Source of the DNA: Leptodontidium sp. MPI-SDFR-AT-0119
Lineage: Eukaryota; Ascomycota; Leotiomycetes; Helotiales; Leptodontidiaceae
Direction: 5' to 3'
NCBI GenBank assembly: GCA_020726505.1
Contig: JAHLEZ010000003.1
Coordinates: forward strand, 620,001-684,000
Length of the DNA stretch: 64,000 nt
In this document: piece by piece, positions 1-11,026 of the stretch
How positions within the stretch are numbered: position 1 is the first letter of the stretch
Layout: the number at the start of each line of letters is the position of its first letter
Program-made: the position numbers and the translations under genes
Notes under the pieces: model-generated
Databases searched by the model: none
What the model was told of the DNA's origin: nothing
What the model saw: the letters and a program-made list of their open reading frames with translations, nothing else

Positions 1-2129
1 TCGTTACGAGAAAGTCCTTGTCGGGTGAGTCTAAAATTGGATTGTGGACAGAGGCAAGGTACTCTTCCAAGTTCTGGTGGATGATCTGGATGCATCTAGC
101 AAACACCGGTTGCGCGAATGGAGCGAAAGACTCGGCCAAGGCGCTCGCGACGTATGATAAACACTCGAGAAGCGGGAAGAGCTCTCGTGACTGGTCAGAA
201 ACCTTGTGCCAACGGTGAATCAAGGCGGGCATTAGCAAATCTATCAGTTGAGGTTGAGCAAGCCCATGGCCCACATGTTCGGCCAACGTCTGCACGCAGT
301 CGTAGAGGATGAACATGTTTCTGTCCTTGTATTTTTCGAAACACTGGACAAACTGACGGATGATAGGCTCGCAGTAGGGGGTAATGCTGGCGCCAGCTTT
401 TTCCTCGAGGTGGGCGAACGCTGAGGCGCCTGCTTCCTGTACTCTCTTATTCTGATCTAGCATCTTCGTCAGAATGCCTTCCATCATGGGCTCGAAGTAC
501 TGAGCTCGTAAGGCGGGAGAGTTGAGACTAGCGCCCCAAGAAGAGTATCTTCCCAAAGTCCAGCATGTGATTTGTCGAACGAGGGGCTCAGAATCGTTCA
601 GCAGTGAGATCAGGTATGGAACTAATTCGGGGAGGTGAGGCGTTACAACGTCGATACAGCCTTCAGCGACTGCTCCAAGAGCAAGTACCGCAGCCTCTCT
701 GTACGGCCATTCTTCGTGCTTCAAGTTGGTCATGAGGTACGGCAGAATAGTCTCGAAGACTGGTGCCTTGAAATCAGACGCGAAAACGTCTAGAGCAGCA
801 GCAGAGCATTTCCGCAGATTCCAGCGATCTTCTGGGTTCGCATCATCATCGTCGTCGAATTCCTCAATCTCCCCGTCGCTCAATTCATCTTCCATTCCGT
901 TCAACTTTTGGTAGTTTCCGTTTTGGTCAGCTCCATCTTCTTCGTCGCCGTTCGTAAGGGTTCTAGCACTCTTGCTTTTGGCGAATTTGGGCTTGATATC
1001 CTCCGCACGATCCTCTTCGTCGGCATCGTTCAATCCACCTTCTAGCATAGCGATGTCCTCCTCACTATAGACCATACTTTCCAACAGGACAGGAATGATC
1101 TTGTGTAGGTAAGGTGCCAACGATTTCCACAATTCTCCATGCTCGCCCACCGTTAGCCAGAATTCAGCCGCATCGCAAGCCAGCTCTTCGTCTTCGATCT
1201 TCCGTTGCTGGGCAATCATGTACTCGACTAGACCCTCGATATGAGGCAAGATCTTGTCAGGTCTGATCTCGACGATTTGAACGAATGCTCGGCATACTTG
1301 GCGTCGAACATCCGAAGAAGGGTCGTTTGCTAACTGAAACAAGCAATTCAATAGAGCATCCAGAGATACAAGTAGAGCTTGTGGTTTCTGGGGAATAAAC
1401 ACATTGATGCTTCCAAGGGCTAGCGACCGAATCTTAGGCTTCTCATTTGTCGTAAATGAGATCAGCTTCGGGATAATGAACGCAAGTGGTCGCTGTCCGC
1501 CGTATTCCTTGTCCAAGATCTTTTTGTTGTCTTCGCAAACCTTAGCCAGAGCAGCCATTGCACCCTCTTGTGCCTCAGGAGTAACCGCACCACTGTCGTT
1601 GCCAATCAGTGCCAGTAACTCCGGAAGTAATTGTGGCCAGCCAAGAATTCCCCCTCGACTGACAATCTCCGTGATAACATTTCCGGCATAACTTCGTATT
1701 AACGGGTTCTTGTCTTGTAAGGCCAATGGGACTGATGAACGGACGAGGGTGAGACTGTCTTGTGGAATGGTCTTGTAACCGGTCCGAATGTTGTTCTTCA
1801 GCATAACAGCCGCGGCCGATCGAACCGCATGGTATTCCTCTGGCGTGTAGCTCAAACCAGGAGGGGCTTGAGAGCTTGAGAAGAGATAAGTGAGGTAGTT
1901 GTTGATATCTGGAGAGGATTTGGCTTGAGCAAGCATCTATATTGATAGCCACAAATCAGTAAATGTTATCTTCTAGGAGGACAACGCCATAATGTCTCCT
2001 GGCACAAATAGGAAGTATTCCACTTACAATCTCAGCTTGCTTCTGGGCCGCCTTGTTATGTCCGCTCAGGGAGTCTCTCAAACAACCTGAGAGTTGCCTC
2101 AATGGCTCTTGTTCTGGTTGCCAGGCCAT
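1..2129 (-). CDS. KAP104: Karyopherin beta-2 / transportin (Kap104-like), 3' part beyond the window
   Basis: Nuclear import receptor of the importin-beta superfamily; Kap104/transportin carries PY-NLS cargo such as hnRNP-type RNA-binding proteins into the nucleus. Two exons are visible: 2028-2129 (34 codons from ATG, protein starts MAWQPEQEPLRQL) and 1936 down to the window edge, split by a 91-nt intron (1937-2027). About 680 of the roughly 940 residues usual for the family are present, all HEAT-repeat helices. A strongly acidic stretch near residues 375-395 (EEFDDDDD) matches the acidic H8 loop used for RanGTP-driven cargo release. The segment ACDAAEFWLTVGEH also fits transportin. The frame stays open to base 1, so the C-terminal cargo-binding repeats lie outside. 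Family assignment is firm; the symbol is by similarity to yeast. Confidence 0.88.
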
Positions 2130-3859
2130 GATCGTCCTCCAAGAGCCCGGTCAATCTTCTTCTGTGGTGGTTCAAAAAGATCCCGATATGCAGGTACGCT
2201 GGCAGGTATGGATATGGCCTTGGGAAGGTCGCACAAGATGTCCCTTTACCTGTGGCACATTAGATTTCGCAGGAGGACATCTGTTGGAGGGCAAAGATGA
2301 GGTGGTCAGCGCAGCCCAGAATCTGGAGTATTCGTCGCAAAGCCGAACGCTTCAGGTGCGCAAAAGTTGTGAAGATTAAACTCACAAGTAGGGTCCAAAA
2401 TCCCAGGTGTGTGTCGTGTATGGGGTTGACAACGGCGGGCGTTGTGTGGTAGGATCGCAGTGGTGGCTGCGGGAATCGTATCGTGGGGTTGTTTGCTAAT
2501 GTATGTGGTTTGCCGGTTGCAGGGTGAGGAGGTGGTTGTCGCGGGTAGCTGCACACAGGAGCGCGCGATTCCCTCTGATATGATGGCCGAAGATATTCGG
2601 ATTGAAGATTTCGAGAGGTGGTAGGTTGAGATAAGAGGAGGAAGACGGCGATTCAAGAGGTTGCTTGCGGTGCAGTGCAGTGCGGTGCGCCCACGTTCCT
2701 TGTTCGCAAAGGTCGCTTCTTTTTTGGTGGGGAGGTTGGAGTTTGACTTTTTTAGAGCCTTGCCTTTGTCGCCGTCGCCTTGCCTCCCCTCGTACTAGGA
2801 TTTTCAGGGTACCACTCTCAGCCTTGAGTCGAGATTGGCGGGTTGAAGGATAAACGTCAGCAGAAGTGATTCTATTAAAGAGGAGATTAAGAGAATAATT
2901 GAACTACTTTTGTTTCTGCATTATTCAGAACGCATGTGAAACAGTTTGGGTAACCCTATCCAGCAGCCATCCCCTTTCTAGCACTAGGAGATAATAGGTG
3001 AGGCTTTGAGATGGGCTTCGACTTGTTAAAATATCTATCTCTCCCCTATCTAGCCTTCTAGACACATTGCATATCCTCCCAACAGGCTATGAGTCAAGTC
3101 ACATTTTGAAATATTTCAACATGGCCTGATACTTGTCCCAAGTTGAGCAGATGTTATAGAATCATGTAGCTATCCGCTGACGACTCTACATGAAGAAGCA
3201 TCCCCCGTTCTGAGAAGTGACACTTGCCGCATATCACTACAGCAATCTCTGCTGCTACTGATATGCAGCTAGCAAGATCAAGTCTGCTTGTACGACCATG
3301 TAGATGTCGCAGATGGGCATGGAAAGCTTGGTCCCAAGGATATGTTCACATGACTGCTGTTTCCCCATTACCGTGCTATGGCTGCGTGACATGAAGCCTT
3401 CAAATGTCTTGATCCAATTTCACAAATTGTTAGTCCTGTTAATCCCACCTTTGGTAGCATGAGGCTGTGAGACTGCTAAAGCCCACAGCAGGTCGAACTC
3501 CCACAACAAGGCTCCAAGCTGACGTGCGTTTACCAAGTTGCACAGGACTTAAATTGAAGTTTGTGACACGGAGTACGGAATCTGCCTCGATAAAGGTACC
3601 ATAATCTGCGTTCTGGATCTTCCTCCTCAGCCATACCGCATATTGAACGTTGTACAGCTTTGCAAATTCAAGGATTCGGGGTTAGATCACTGCTGGGTCT
3701 TTCCCCTGCTGGTGATGGTTATACCGCAGTAGCTGTCGATCCGGAGCCGTGAGACATACACAGCACTGAAGCTTCTCTGTTGTGGAAACCGTGTTCAAAA
3801 TCCAGGACTTCTTCCCCAGTGTCCTTAGAGAGTCGTTGACCGGGATGCCCACAATCCAT
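2130..3859. other. Intergenic, Kap104 promoter side to the Poc4 3' end
   Basis: This 1.7 kb stretch has only short open frames on either strand and no recognisable domain. It should hold the Kap104 promoter and 5' UTR (bases just above 2129) and the Poc4 terminator (just below 3860). I see no repeat or RNA gene in it. Confidence 0.5.
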
Positions 3860-4365
3860 TCAGCTGCCATTGATCGGCCCTCCGTCGCTCTTCTGGACTT
3901 CCTCCATGACAACCTCCACAACCTTCTTGAATCCCTCCATTTCCTCCTCAACAGTGCCACCCAATCCAGCGCTCGCAAAGCTTATGGAGTTTCCAACGTA
4001 AACTGCCTTCTTGGTTTTCCGCGCGAGGAGTTTGGCAAGACGTGTTGTGAACTCCACAGAGGATTCGTACGTGTAGAGAGGGGTAGAGAGAGTCTGGCCA
4101 GGATTTAACCTCTGCTTTATTGTTAGCTTGTAAACATAGATTCCATGCGTAGGTGTCTTCTTACATCAGGAAGGGCGTAAACAAAGGATCCTAGCGGTAC
4201 AGTTGAAGCATCTCCATTCATAGCGGTAGTCAGGAATAGAAGGATAGAGGTTGCCTGGATCGTGAGTTGGAGATGAATTCTTGTATCTGGAGCCTTTGGA
4301 AGTGGAAATGATAGTTGGATAGGTCGTCCAGATGGGCCCGGCATTGCTGCAGCTTCACTTGCCAT
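3860..4365 (-). CDS. Proteasome assembly chaperone 4 (Poc4/PAC4-like)
   Basis: A 150-residue protein in two exons, 4165-4365 and 3860-4111, separated by a 53-nt phase-0 intron. Proteasome assembly chaperone 4 works with chaperone 3 to seat alpha subunits during 20S core assembly. The family fit rests on the small size and on the C-terminal half, where a strand-helix-strand pattern (TRLAKLLARKTKKAVYVGNS) resembles the PAC4 family signature of a basic helix ending in a VYV strand. The N-terminal half carries the expected hydrophobic strands (TSILLFLTTAMNGD). The start at 4365 gives MASEAAAMPG; an open frame continues upstream, but its residues look non-coding. No membrane or signal segment. Small chaperones of this class diverge fast, so the call is good but not certain. 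Confidence 0.72.
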
Positions 4366-4867
4366 CTTGAATCCGATCTCAAGGTTGGATCGAAAGTGTA
4401 GATGGCTCGAAGTTGTAGGTTGAACAGGCTCATGAACATCACAACCTTTAGCGCGGGGTGCTCCGAACCCCTGTCCTGTCACGTGACCAGGATGGATCCT
4501 ACCATATCTGAGTGGAAGTTTTCCAGGTTCACTTCCTTGCAATCAAGTCAAACTTGTTCGATCCCAGTAACAGCAGTCTGTGAGTCTTTTTCATCCAGTC
4601 ACGAATCTAGCGGCCGTGACATCGTTCAGTCTCCGCTCCTGCTGTCAAACTGGCGAATCACAACACCGACCCCCAAGTCCGAGCCAGCCATCTGAACACA
4701 CCTCACAACTTTCACATCCATTAAACAAATTCTCTTTCTATTTTATCCAGCAAAATCAAGTGAAATTTCCATGAATTCATATGTAACGACACAGAAGTGT
4801 TTCGAAACCAAGACGCAACATGATCGATCAAGCAAGTGACTTGTCAACTCGCGCAACTACTTCTATT
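4366..4867. other. Intergenic, about 500 bp
   Basis: Lies between two minus-strand genes: promoter of the Poc4-like gene on the left, 3' end of the hydrolase on the right. Only short shadow frames; nothing recognised. Confidence 0.45.
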
Positions 4868-6109
4868 TTAAATCCCAGCTTTTTCGAATTTCTCAGCGAG
4901 CCAGTCCACTTCATCTTTACTGTCTCCCAATCCGACCTGTCGAAGCTTCTCATCAAGCCATTCGACATCTTCCTTGCTGTCTCCAGGGCCTCCAGCCCAA
5001 TGTCCCCAGATACTTGGGAAGGGGATCATGATTCCCACACCATTTTTCATGTTCGCAACCTCGATTTCTGAGTCCTCGGGTCTGTTTTTGTTAGCTTTGT
5101 AATTTTCTCAACAGGGTCTTTACATACGGGAAATACAAGTCTGTCTTTCCAGGAAGAACGAGAGCTTTCGCCTTGATAGCCTGCATTGCGGCTTTGAAAT
5201 CCCCATCGTATGGCTCTTGTTTGGAACAGTCGCCAGCTTGCCAGGTGTAAAGCATCGCTAGCAAGTTCTCAGGATCTGCAAGCGGTTAGCACCTATCGCA
5301 CTATCATTTCGGAATGCATACCTTTGGACAGAGCCCACTTCTCCCAGAAGTTCTTCATGAAGTCCTCCAAGTCCTTGAAGCCAAGGACACTTTCATACAG
5401 CTTCTCGCGATAGAAAGCCTGGCTGAATCCCCAACCAGCATAAACTCTTCCAAACGCTTTCAGTCCAACCTCCTTCTCTTCTGCAGTCCAGGTGCGATAT
5501 TCCTCTCCTTTCGGGAGAACGCCATCCTCGCAAGACCCTGCTGAAGGATGTTTCTTAGCGGAGAGGAGTGCGGATTTCACACCTTCGAGGAAAACTTGAT
5601 TGTGCAGGGAAGTCTTCGCGGCTCCGCAAAACGGCACAACTATATCCATGAAGTTAGGATAGCTTGTAGCCCATTGATATGTTTGGCCTGCTCCCATACT
5701 CCAGCCAAGGACGGCTCTGGCATGCTTGATGCCAAGATGCGTTGTCACAAGAGTGTGTTGAGCTCTGACATTGTCGAAGAAGGTGACCTTGGGGAAAGGA
5801 CGAATGTTTGAGTTCGAAGGAGACGTTGACTGTCCATTTCCGAAGAGAGCAGTGATGATGATGAAGTACTTCTTTGGGTTCAGAACATGATCTTCGCCGA
5901 TGAGCCATTCATTGTCCGCGATCGCTTCAAAATATTAGCATTGCTTCCTCGAGAGAATGGCTTAACTTACAGCCAGAATACCACGAAGGGTAGATGATGG
6001 CAGGTGACTTTGGATCTCCAAAAGTCTTGAAAGCTATCTCGGCATCTGGAATGCTTTGACCAGACTGAAGCTTCCAGTCTCCAAGTTTGAACGTTTGGAC
6101 GCCGGCCAT
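4868..6109 (-). CDS. Homoserine O-acetyltransferase-like alpha/beta hydrolase
   Basis: A 367-residue alpha/beta-hydrolase-fold protein in four exons: 5971-6109, 5322-5924, 5128-5275 and 4868-5081. The phases of all three introns agree. The nucleophile elbow is GWSMGAGQTYQW (Ser of GxSxG), the acid is probably Asp in GKTDLYFP, and the base is His in GHWAGGPG near the C-terminus, in the family order. The N-terminus (AFKTFGDP, IIYPSWYSG) and the elbow context resemble the homoserine/serine acetyltransferase branch. Many fungal members of this branch are not methionine-pathway Met2 but uncharacterised hydrolases or acyltransferases, so the substrate is open. No signal peptide. It is divergent from the flavin-reductase-like gene at 6816 across a 706-bp shared upstream region. 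Confidence 0.82.
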
Positions 6110-6815
6110 GATGGATGGTTCTTGTTGATTGTCTTGAAAGCCTTTCAGAAAATGGAAGACTCTGAATTATATACTTAGTATTTCAGAGCTGGTGAAGATG
6201 GTGAAGATGGTTTGTAACCTTTTCTATTACCAATTCTGTATTACCCCACTTCGAGGAGGACAGGTCTCAGGGTATGTCTTGGCCGAAGTGCGGAAATGAG
6301 GAATCAAGAAATTCTTGGTGGATTCAGCGGTATATCTTTCCGTTCGCTTAAAGCATCAAGTCTTCTCTTGATCTTTGTAGATATTCGACATCCAAAGTGA
6401 AAGATCTGACCCAAGCATATATACCTTACCTACCAGGTACGCATTATTGTTCCTATTTGGGAATGATTTAGCCCCTCACTTTGCTACTCCTTATCGTCCG
6501 ATAAGAAAAAGGGGAGGAAACACGAGAACGCGGGGTCAATTCCGGCCTGCCTCGAGGCAGAATGACGTTTTTGATTCGAGAAAAGAGCAAGTGGAACTCG
6601 GCTTAGTGATGGAACATTCGTCCATCCATTTATCATGCAACTGCGACTCGTAATACACAAATCTCGCATTCCCCATTGTCGGTAAGTTTTTCAATCCTTG
6701 CAGTAAACACTCAATTACAGCTGCTAACCCAGACATTACAAACAGACGGTTTTTCAAACCCCTCCATCGCAGTCACAACCCCGCCACCAAACAGTTCTCA
6801 ACATCAACACACACC
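6110..6815. promoter_or_regulatory. Shared divergent upstream region
   Basis: About 700 bp between the divergent starts of the hydrolase (minus) and the flavin-reductase-like gene (plus). A short direct repeat (GGTGAAGAT twice) occurs near 6190-6210. Both promoters must lie here; no specific binding site is claimed. Confidence 0.45.
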
Positions 6816-7749
6816 ATGTCTCGAGCCGACGCCGAAAAGCACGTCCAGAGAAACCCACACCCGGATTTCAAGAAGGTCGAGGCAGAGCGTGAGCCATGGG
6901 ATAAGTCCGCAGCATGGAACATTAAACAGACCATCAATCCGAACTGGAAATACGGGGATGGCGCCAACGACGGCGGTGCAGGCCTGAAGATCTCCCATGT
7001 GGAAATCGATCCTTATGAGAAAGACCGGCCCGCGGTATCCAACTACAAGCTCCTGATCTCTGGCATCATTCCCAGACCAATTGGCTTCATCAGTACACGC
7101 TCGAAGGATGGGAGTACGACGAATTTGGCGCCGTTCAGTTACTTCTCGGTCATCAACCATGATCCGCCTCTGTTCACTGTGGGCTATGCGGGAGGGTTTG
7201 ATAATGCGAAGGATTCGCTGAGGAATTTGTCGGAGACGCAGGAGTGTGTTATCAATATCATCTCGGAACACTTCATCGAGGCGGCCAATGCTTGCAGTAT
7301 CAATGCTCCGTACGGAGACAGCGAGTGGGCATTGAGCGGGTTGACTCCAGAGCCGAGCTCCACCGTCAAGGCGAGCAGAGTCAAGGAGGCCATTTTTTCC
7401 ATTGAGGGAAAGTTGGATTTCACGAAGGAATATGAGAGCAGAGCTACACCTGGCAAGAAGACTGGTGTTTTGGCTGTGATTGAAGGGACGAGATTCTGGG
7501 TTAGGGAAGATGCTCTGAATGAAGGCAAGAACTTGATTGATCCTGCTGTGAGTTTCTTCCTTCGGCCATGAGATTTGGAGCCTAGATGCTGACATTAAAT
7601 AGATTCTCAAGCCAGTGAGCAGATTGGGAGGTATCACCTACGGGAGAACGACTGAGGGAACAGAAATCCCCAGACCGGATTACGAAGAGACTGTTGTCAA
7701 GAATGAGGAAGCAAAGAAGCTTGTGAAGCCAAAGGTTGATGGACAATAG
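6816..7749 (+). CDS. Flavin reductase-like domain protein (FMN-binding split barrel)
   Basis: A 292-residue protein in two exons (6816-7547, 7603-7749) with a 55-nt phase-0 intron ending TAAATAG. The core matches the Flavin_Reduct family: SGIIPRPIGFISTRS, then NLAPFSYFSVINHDPP and FTVGYAGGFDNAKDS, the usual FMN-phosphate and isoalloxazine-contacting strands. Proteins of this type bind FMN and act as NAD(P)H:flavin reductases or as flavoprotein oxygenase-like enzymes; substrate not predictable. The N-terminal 60 residues are charged and have no targeting signal. ATG 6816 is in good context and follows a C/A-rich leader. It is head-to-tail with the SDR at 8149, 400 bp apart. Confidence 0.85.
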
Positions 7750-8148
7750 AACTAGACAATACCTAGAGTTTAGAAAGGACGAGGGAATAGAAGGAAACGC
7801 AGAACATTATTAATGTATCAGATACATGTCTTCAACGCCCCCCGTTATTCTTTTTCGCATCATCAATATTTCAAGCTCTCGGCTGCTCTGCTACAGCCAA
7901 AGGCTCAAACCATTATCCAGGGTAATCCTGCTCCCTGTCGTGCCTCGGCCTCGGCTTGAATCTGACATCCAAGCTTGCTACCCCACTGCCCATCCATCCC
8001 CAGATTATTAACCAGCTCCTATTTTGTCTACAAAATCTCACCCAACTCCTCTTTACTTCTCAATTGCCATTTGCATCGTATATTCTATCAATTCCACAGT
8101 CCAAACATCCAACATCCACCAATTTAGAACTCAATCCAACCACCCAAG
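7750..8148. other. Intergenic, 400 bp
   Basis: Holds the flavin-reductase 3' UTR and the SDR promoter, with a C/A-rich leader just before 8149 (CAACCACCCAAG). Nothing else recognised. Confidence 0.45.
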
Positions 8149-9200
8149 ATGTCTAAATACGACACCGAGCTTCAAGACTTCCCCAACATCTTCTCCTTGA
8201 AAGGAAAAGTCGTCGTCGTAACTGGAGGATCTCGCGGTCTAGGACTACACGCAGCATCTGGGTAGCTCTCCTCCCTCCCCTCTCCATACCCGTAATTCAC
8301 AACTAACACCTCATCTCCAGGTTCCTCCAAGCTGGCGCCTCTAAAGTCTACATCACCTCCCGCAAAGCCGACGCCTGCGAAGCCGCCGTAAAAGCACTCA
8401 ACGCCCTCCCCAATCTCGCTCTAGGCGCAAAAGCCATCTCAGTACCCGCCGACAGCGCGAAGTTCGAGGGCGTGGAACACTTGGTGAGAGAGGTGGCTAA
8501 GACGACGGACCATGTCGATATCTTGTTCGCGAACGCGGGCGCTACTTGGGGAGAGGAGTTCGATACGCATCCCGACTCGGCATTTGGGAAGGTGATGGAT
8601 TTGAATGTTAAGAGTGTGTTTAATACTATTAGGCTGTAAGTCCTGTCCTGTGCTGTGCTGTATTGTATTTGGAAACCTACATCATACATCACAAATTTTT
8701 AGGTGGATGGATATATTGGGTAGGGAGCTATAGCGCTGACTGCAGGAAATAGATTCGCGCCGATGATGCAGAAGAATGCAACGATTCTGGATCCCTCGAG
8801 AGTTATCATCACGGCGTCTGTAGCTGGAATCGGGATTGGGTCATTGGGAAAGAATGCTACGTTTGGATATTCAGCTTCTAAAGCAGCTGCTATCCATCTT
8901 GCGAAGAACTTGGCTGTTGAACTCGGACCCAGACATATTCTTGTCAATGCTATTGCACCAGGATTCTTCCCTTCGAAGATGGCGAGCGGTTTGATTGGTT
9001 TGAGTGGTGGTATGGACGCTGCGGCTGCGAGGAATCCGAATAAAAGGCTGGGCAAGCCTGAGGATATCGCGGGCCTTGTGGTGTTCTTGAGTAGTAGAGC
9101 GAGTTCGCATATCAATGGTGCTGTGATTACTGTTGACGGCGGAGAACTTTGGTCTAGAGGAGGGATGAATTCTGGGCTGGAGGATAAGCCTAAGCTTTGA
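8149..9200 (+). CDS. Short-chain dehydrogenase/reductase, classical SDR
   Basis: A 291-residue NAD(P)-dependent oxidoreductase in three exons (8149-8261, 8321-8635, 8753-9200). The Rossmann motif is VTGGSRGLGLH (residues 24-34). NAG lies near 109-111. The tetrad is Asn133, Ser165 (ITASVAG), Tyr182 and Lys186 (YSASK). The C-terminus has the PGFFPSKM loop and a VDGG end typical of 3-oxoacyl-ACP-reductase-like SDRs. The basic residues after strand 2 (ITSRK) suggest NADP(H) preference. No signal or membrane segment. It converges on the N2227 gene with only 84 bp between stop codons. Substrate unknown; beta-ketoacyl or polyol oxidoreduction are both possible. Confidence 0.88.
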
Positions 9201-9284
9201 GATGGGTGGCAATTTGGTAGATAGTATCAGTTTTGAGCTATTTACATCTGCTGTATGTATAAAAAGCTCAACGAGGAAAGGGTA

Positions 9285-10751
9285 TCATCGTTTTCGAGCA
9301 ACCCAGTGGGATGCCATGTATGTGTTTTGTAACATGCTCTCTACGTCTTGGATATAGGGCGCTGAAATTCCAGACTCTCTGTACTCAATATCAAAGCCAA
9401 GCTTTTCAATCAATGCCACCACTTCGTCGTCGGTTAACTCTACAGCGCCTGGGTCTGCTATTCCTGTGTAATCATTTAGCTACGCAATTTGTCAGTCGGG
9501 ATGAAAATCCTACCTTGTGCTTCTTGTCCACCTGTGGAATCTTTCCCACGTCCATGTGTCCCTGGAGCGTTATTCTCGAAATGCCACAAGAGTGGACCGA
9601 TATTAACAAGCAGCCCTCCTTTTCTGAGACAGTTCTTGATCACTTCAATGTATCGAATGACATTTGGAGCAGTATCGAGAAAGAATACAGTAGCCACAGC
9701 ATCGAACGAGTCCTTCTGATCCTCATCTCCATACAACAGCAAGAAATCTGAGGCACTCATACTCATCGTACCAGGATTCTTAACAGCTCCCAATGTCGCT
9801 GCCGGATGAATATCTGGAACCATGACGGACCTGAGGTGATTCGTACGGCTCCGGTGATTTGAGAAAGAGTGAACCCAAGGGAATAGTGTGTGAGCATGTG
9901 GTTTAGGACAATGGTTGAGGATGTATGAGCTAGCTATCAACTGATGATAGCTGATTTCATTGCCTTCCGTATCGAAACCCTGGCAGCAAAGGTCGAAGAC
10001 TAGACGACCGAGACCTGCTCCCGGGACCAAAACTTTCATATTTGAGCCAAAGTGAATTTGCTGTTCCTTCTTGAGTGCCCTGATCACTGGACCGTAACAT
10101 GCTTCTCGCTCAACTGAACCTTCAGCAGACCAGTCACGGTAGAATTGTCTCAGAGTACTTCTTGCTTTCTCCAAATCATTGGATGTTGCTTTGCCGTGCC
10201 AATCGCTCTCCTTGCTGCCAGGTACCGTTGCAGGGTCGGCAATGCCAAAAGACTCCACCCCTGATTTCAGAATGGCCAGAGACAGTTTTGCGTTGCTGTC
10301 GATTGCATCGTCGACAGCATTGAGAGTGTCGAGGTAAGAGAACGGGGGAGCGGCCAGAAGTTTCGAATGAGCCCTTGGTAGAGCATAGAAGGCTTGTCTT
10401 CTGAGATGAGTCGTATTGAAATGTGCTGCTCTTCCATACTGGCTGCAGTAAGAGGTGAGTAAACAATCTTGAATCGAGGATGAAATATGCGTGGAGCACG
10501 AGTATGGAGATGCAATAATTCTCCGACTTGTCTCATCTCATGATAAGCTTCCAACATGAAATAGATAGATTTTTGGAAATTACAAACAAGTAACAGAAAA
10601 AGGAAGCAGATCAAATTAAATGCAATAGTTAGTGTAAATGTAGAGCAAATTGAACGGGAGCTTACTAAAAGGAACTTAAAGCTGCAAGCAACACTCTTTG
10701 TTCATCGGGATCCTCATAAGCCTGTTCGTTGCCCTCCCATTCTGTGGCCAT
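9285..10751 (-). CDS. Carnosine N-methyltransferase-like (N2227 family)
   Basis: A 397-residue S-adenosylmethionine-dependent methyltransferase of the N2227 family, the family of animal carnosine N-methyltransferase. Exons are 10666-10751, 9514-10442 and 9285-9463. The first intron (223 nt) is long for this window, but the junction restores the conserved segment SSFYQYGRAAHFN. The SAM site is VLVPGAGLGRLVFDL (about residues 166-180), followed by the family-typical TEGNEIS, LIASSYILN and LFPWVHSFSN. The second half carries FFLDTAPNVIRYIE and INIGPLLWHFEN; the last exon ends in the family's LGFDIEYRES-type strand. Yeast and fungal members have no settled substrate, so the function is by family only. 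Its promoter is divergent from poly(A) polymerase (275 bp). Confidence 0.87.
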
Positions 10752-11026
10752 ATTGCCTTTGTCTTTGCATCTATGACTTTTCAATGCCGTTGCATCGTTT
10801 CATGACATGAGTGAAGAGCCCAAAGGTGAAGCGATTCCACAATCCTCGCTTCGCTTGTGCAATCCATTTGGGCAGGCTACGCTAGACCTAATACGCTAAA
10901 CCACTAGCGCTTAGCATCCTTGTCTCGAACCCTCCAGGTCATCACCAACAAACGCCAACGCCCTTCCCTTTCCTTCCTCGAACTAACAACACCAGTTTCC
11001 GAATTGTCGCTGGGCTCATCATCAAC
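10752..11026. promoter_or_regulatory. Divergent promoter, N2227 gene and poly(A) polymerase
   Basis: 275 bp between divergent start codons. A C/T-rich run (CCCTTCCCTTTCCTTCC, about 10961-10977) lies shortly before the PAP1 start, as is common near fungal transcription starts. An AT/CG palindromic patch with TACGCTAAACCACTAGCG lies near 10890-10910. Confidence 0.4.
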
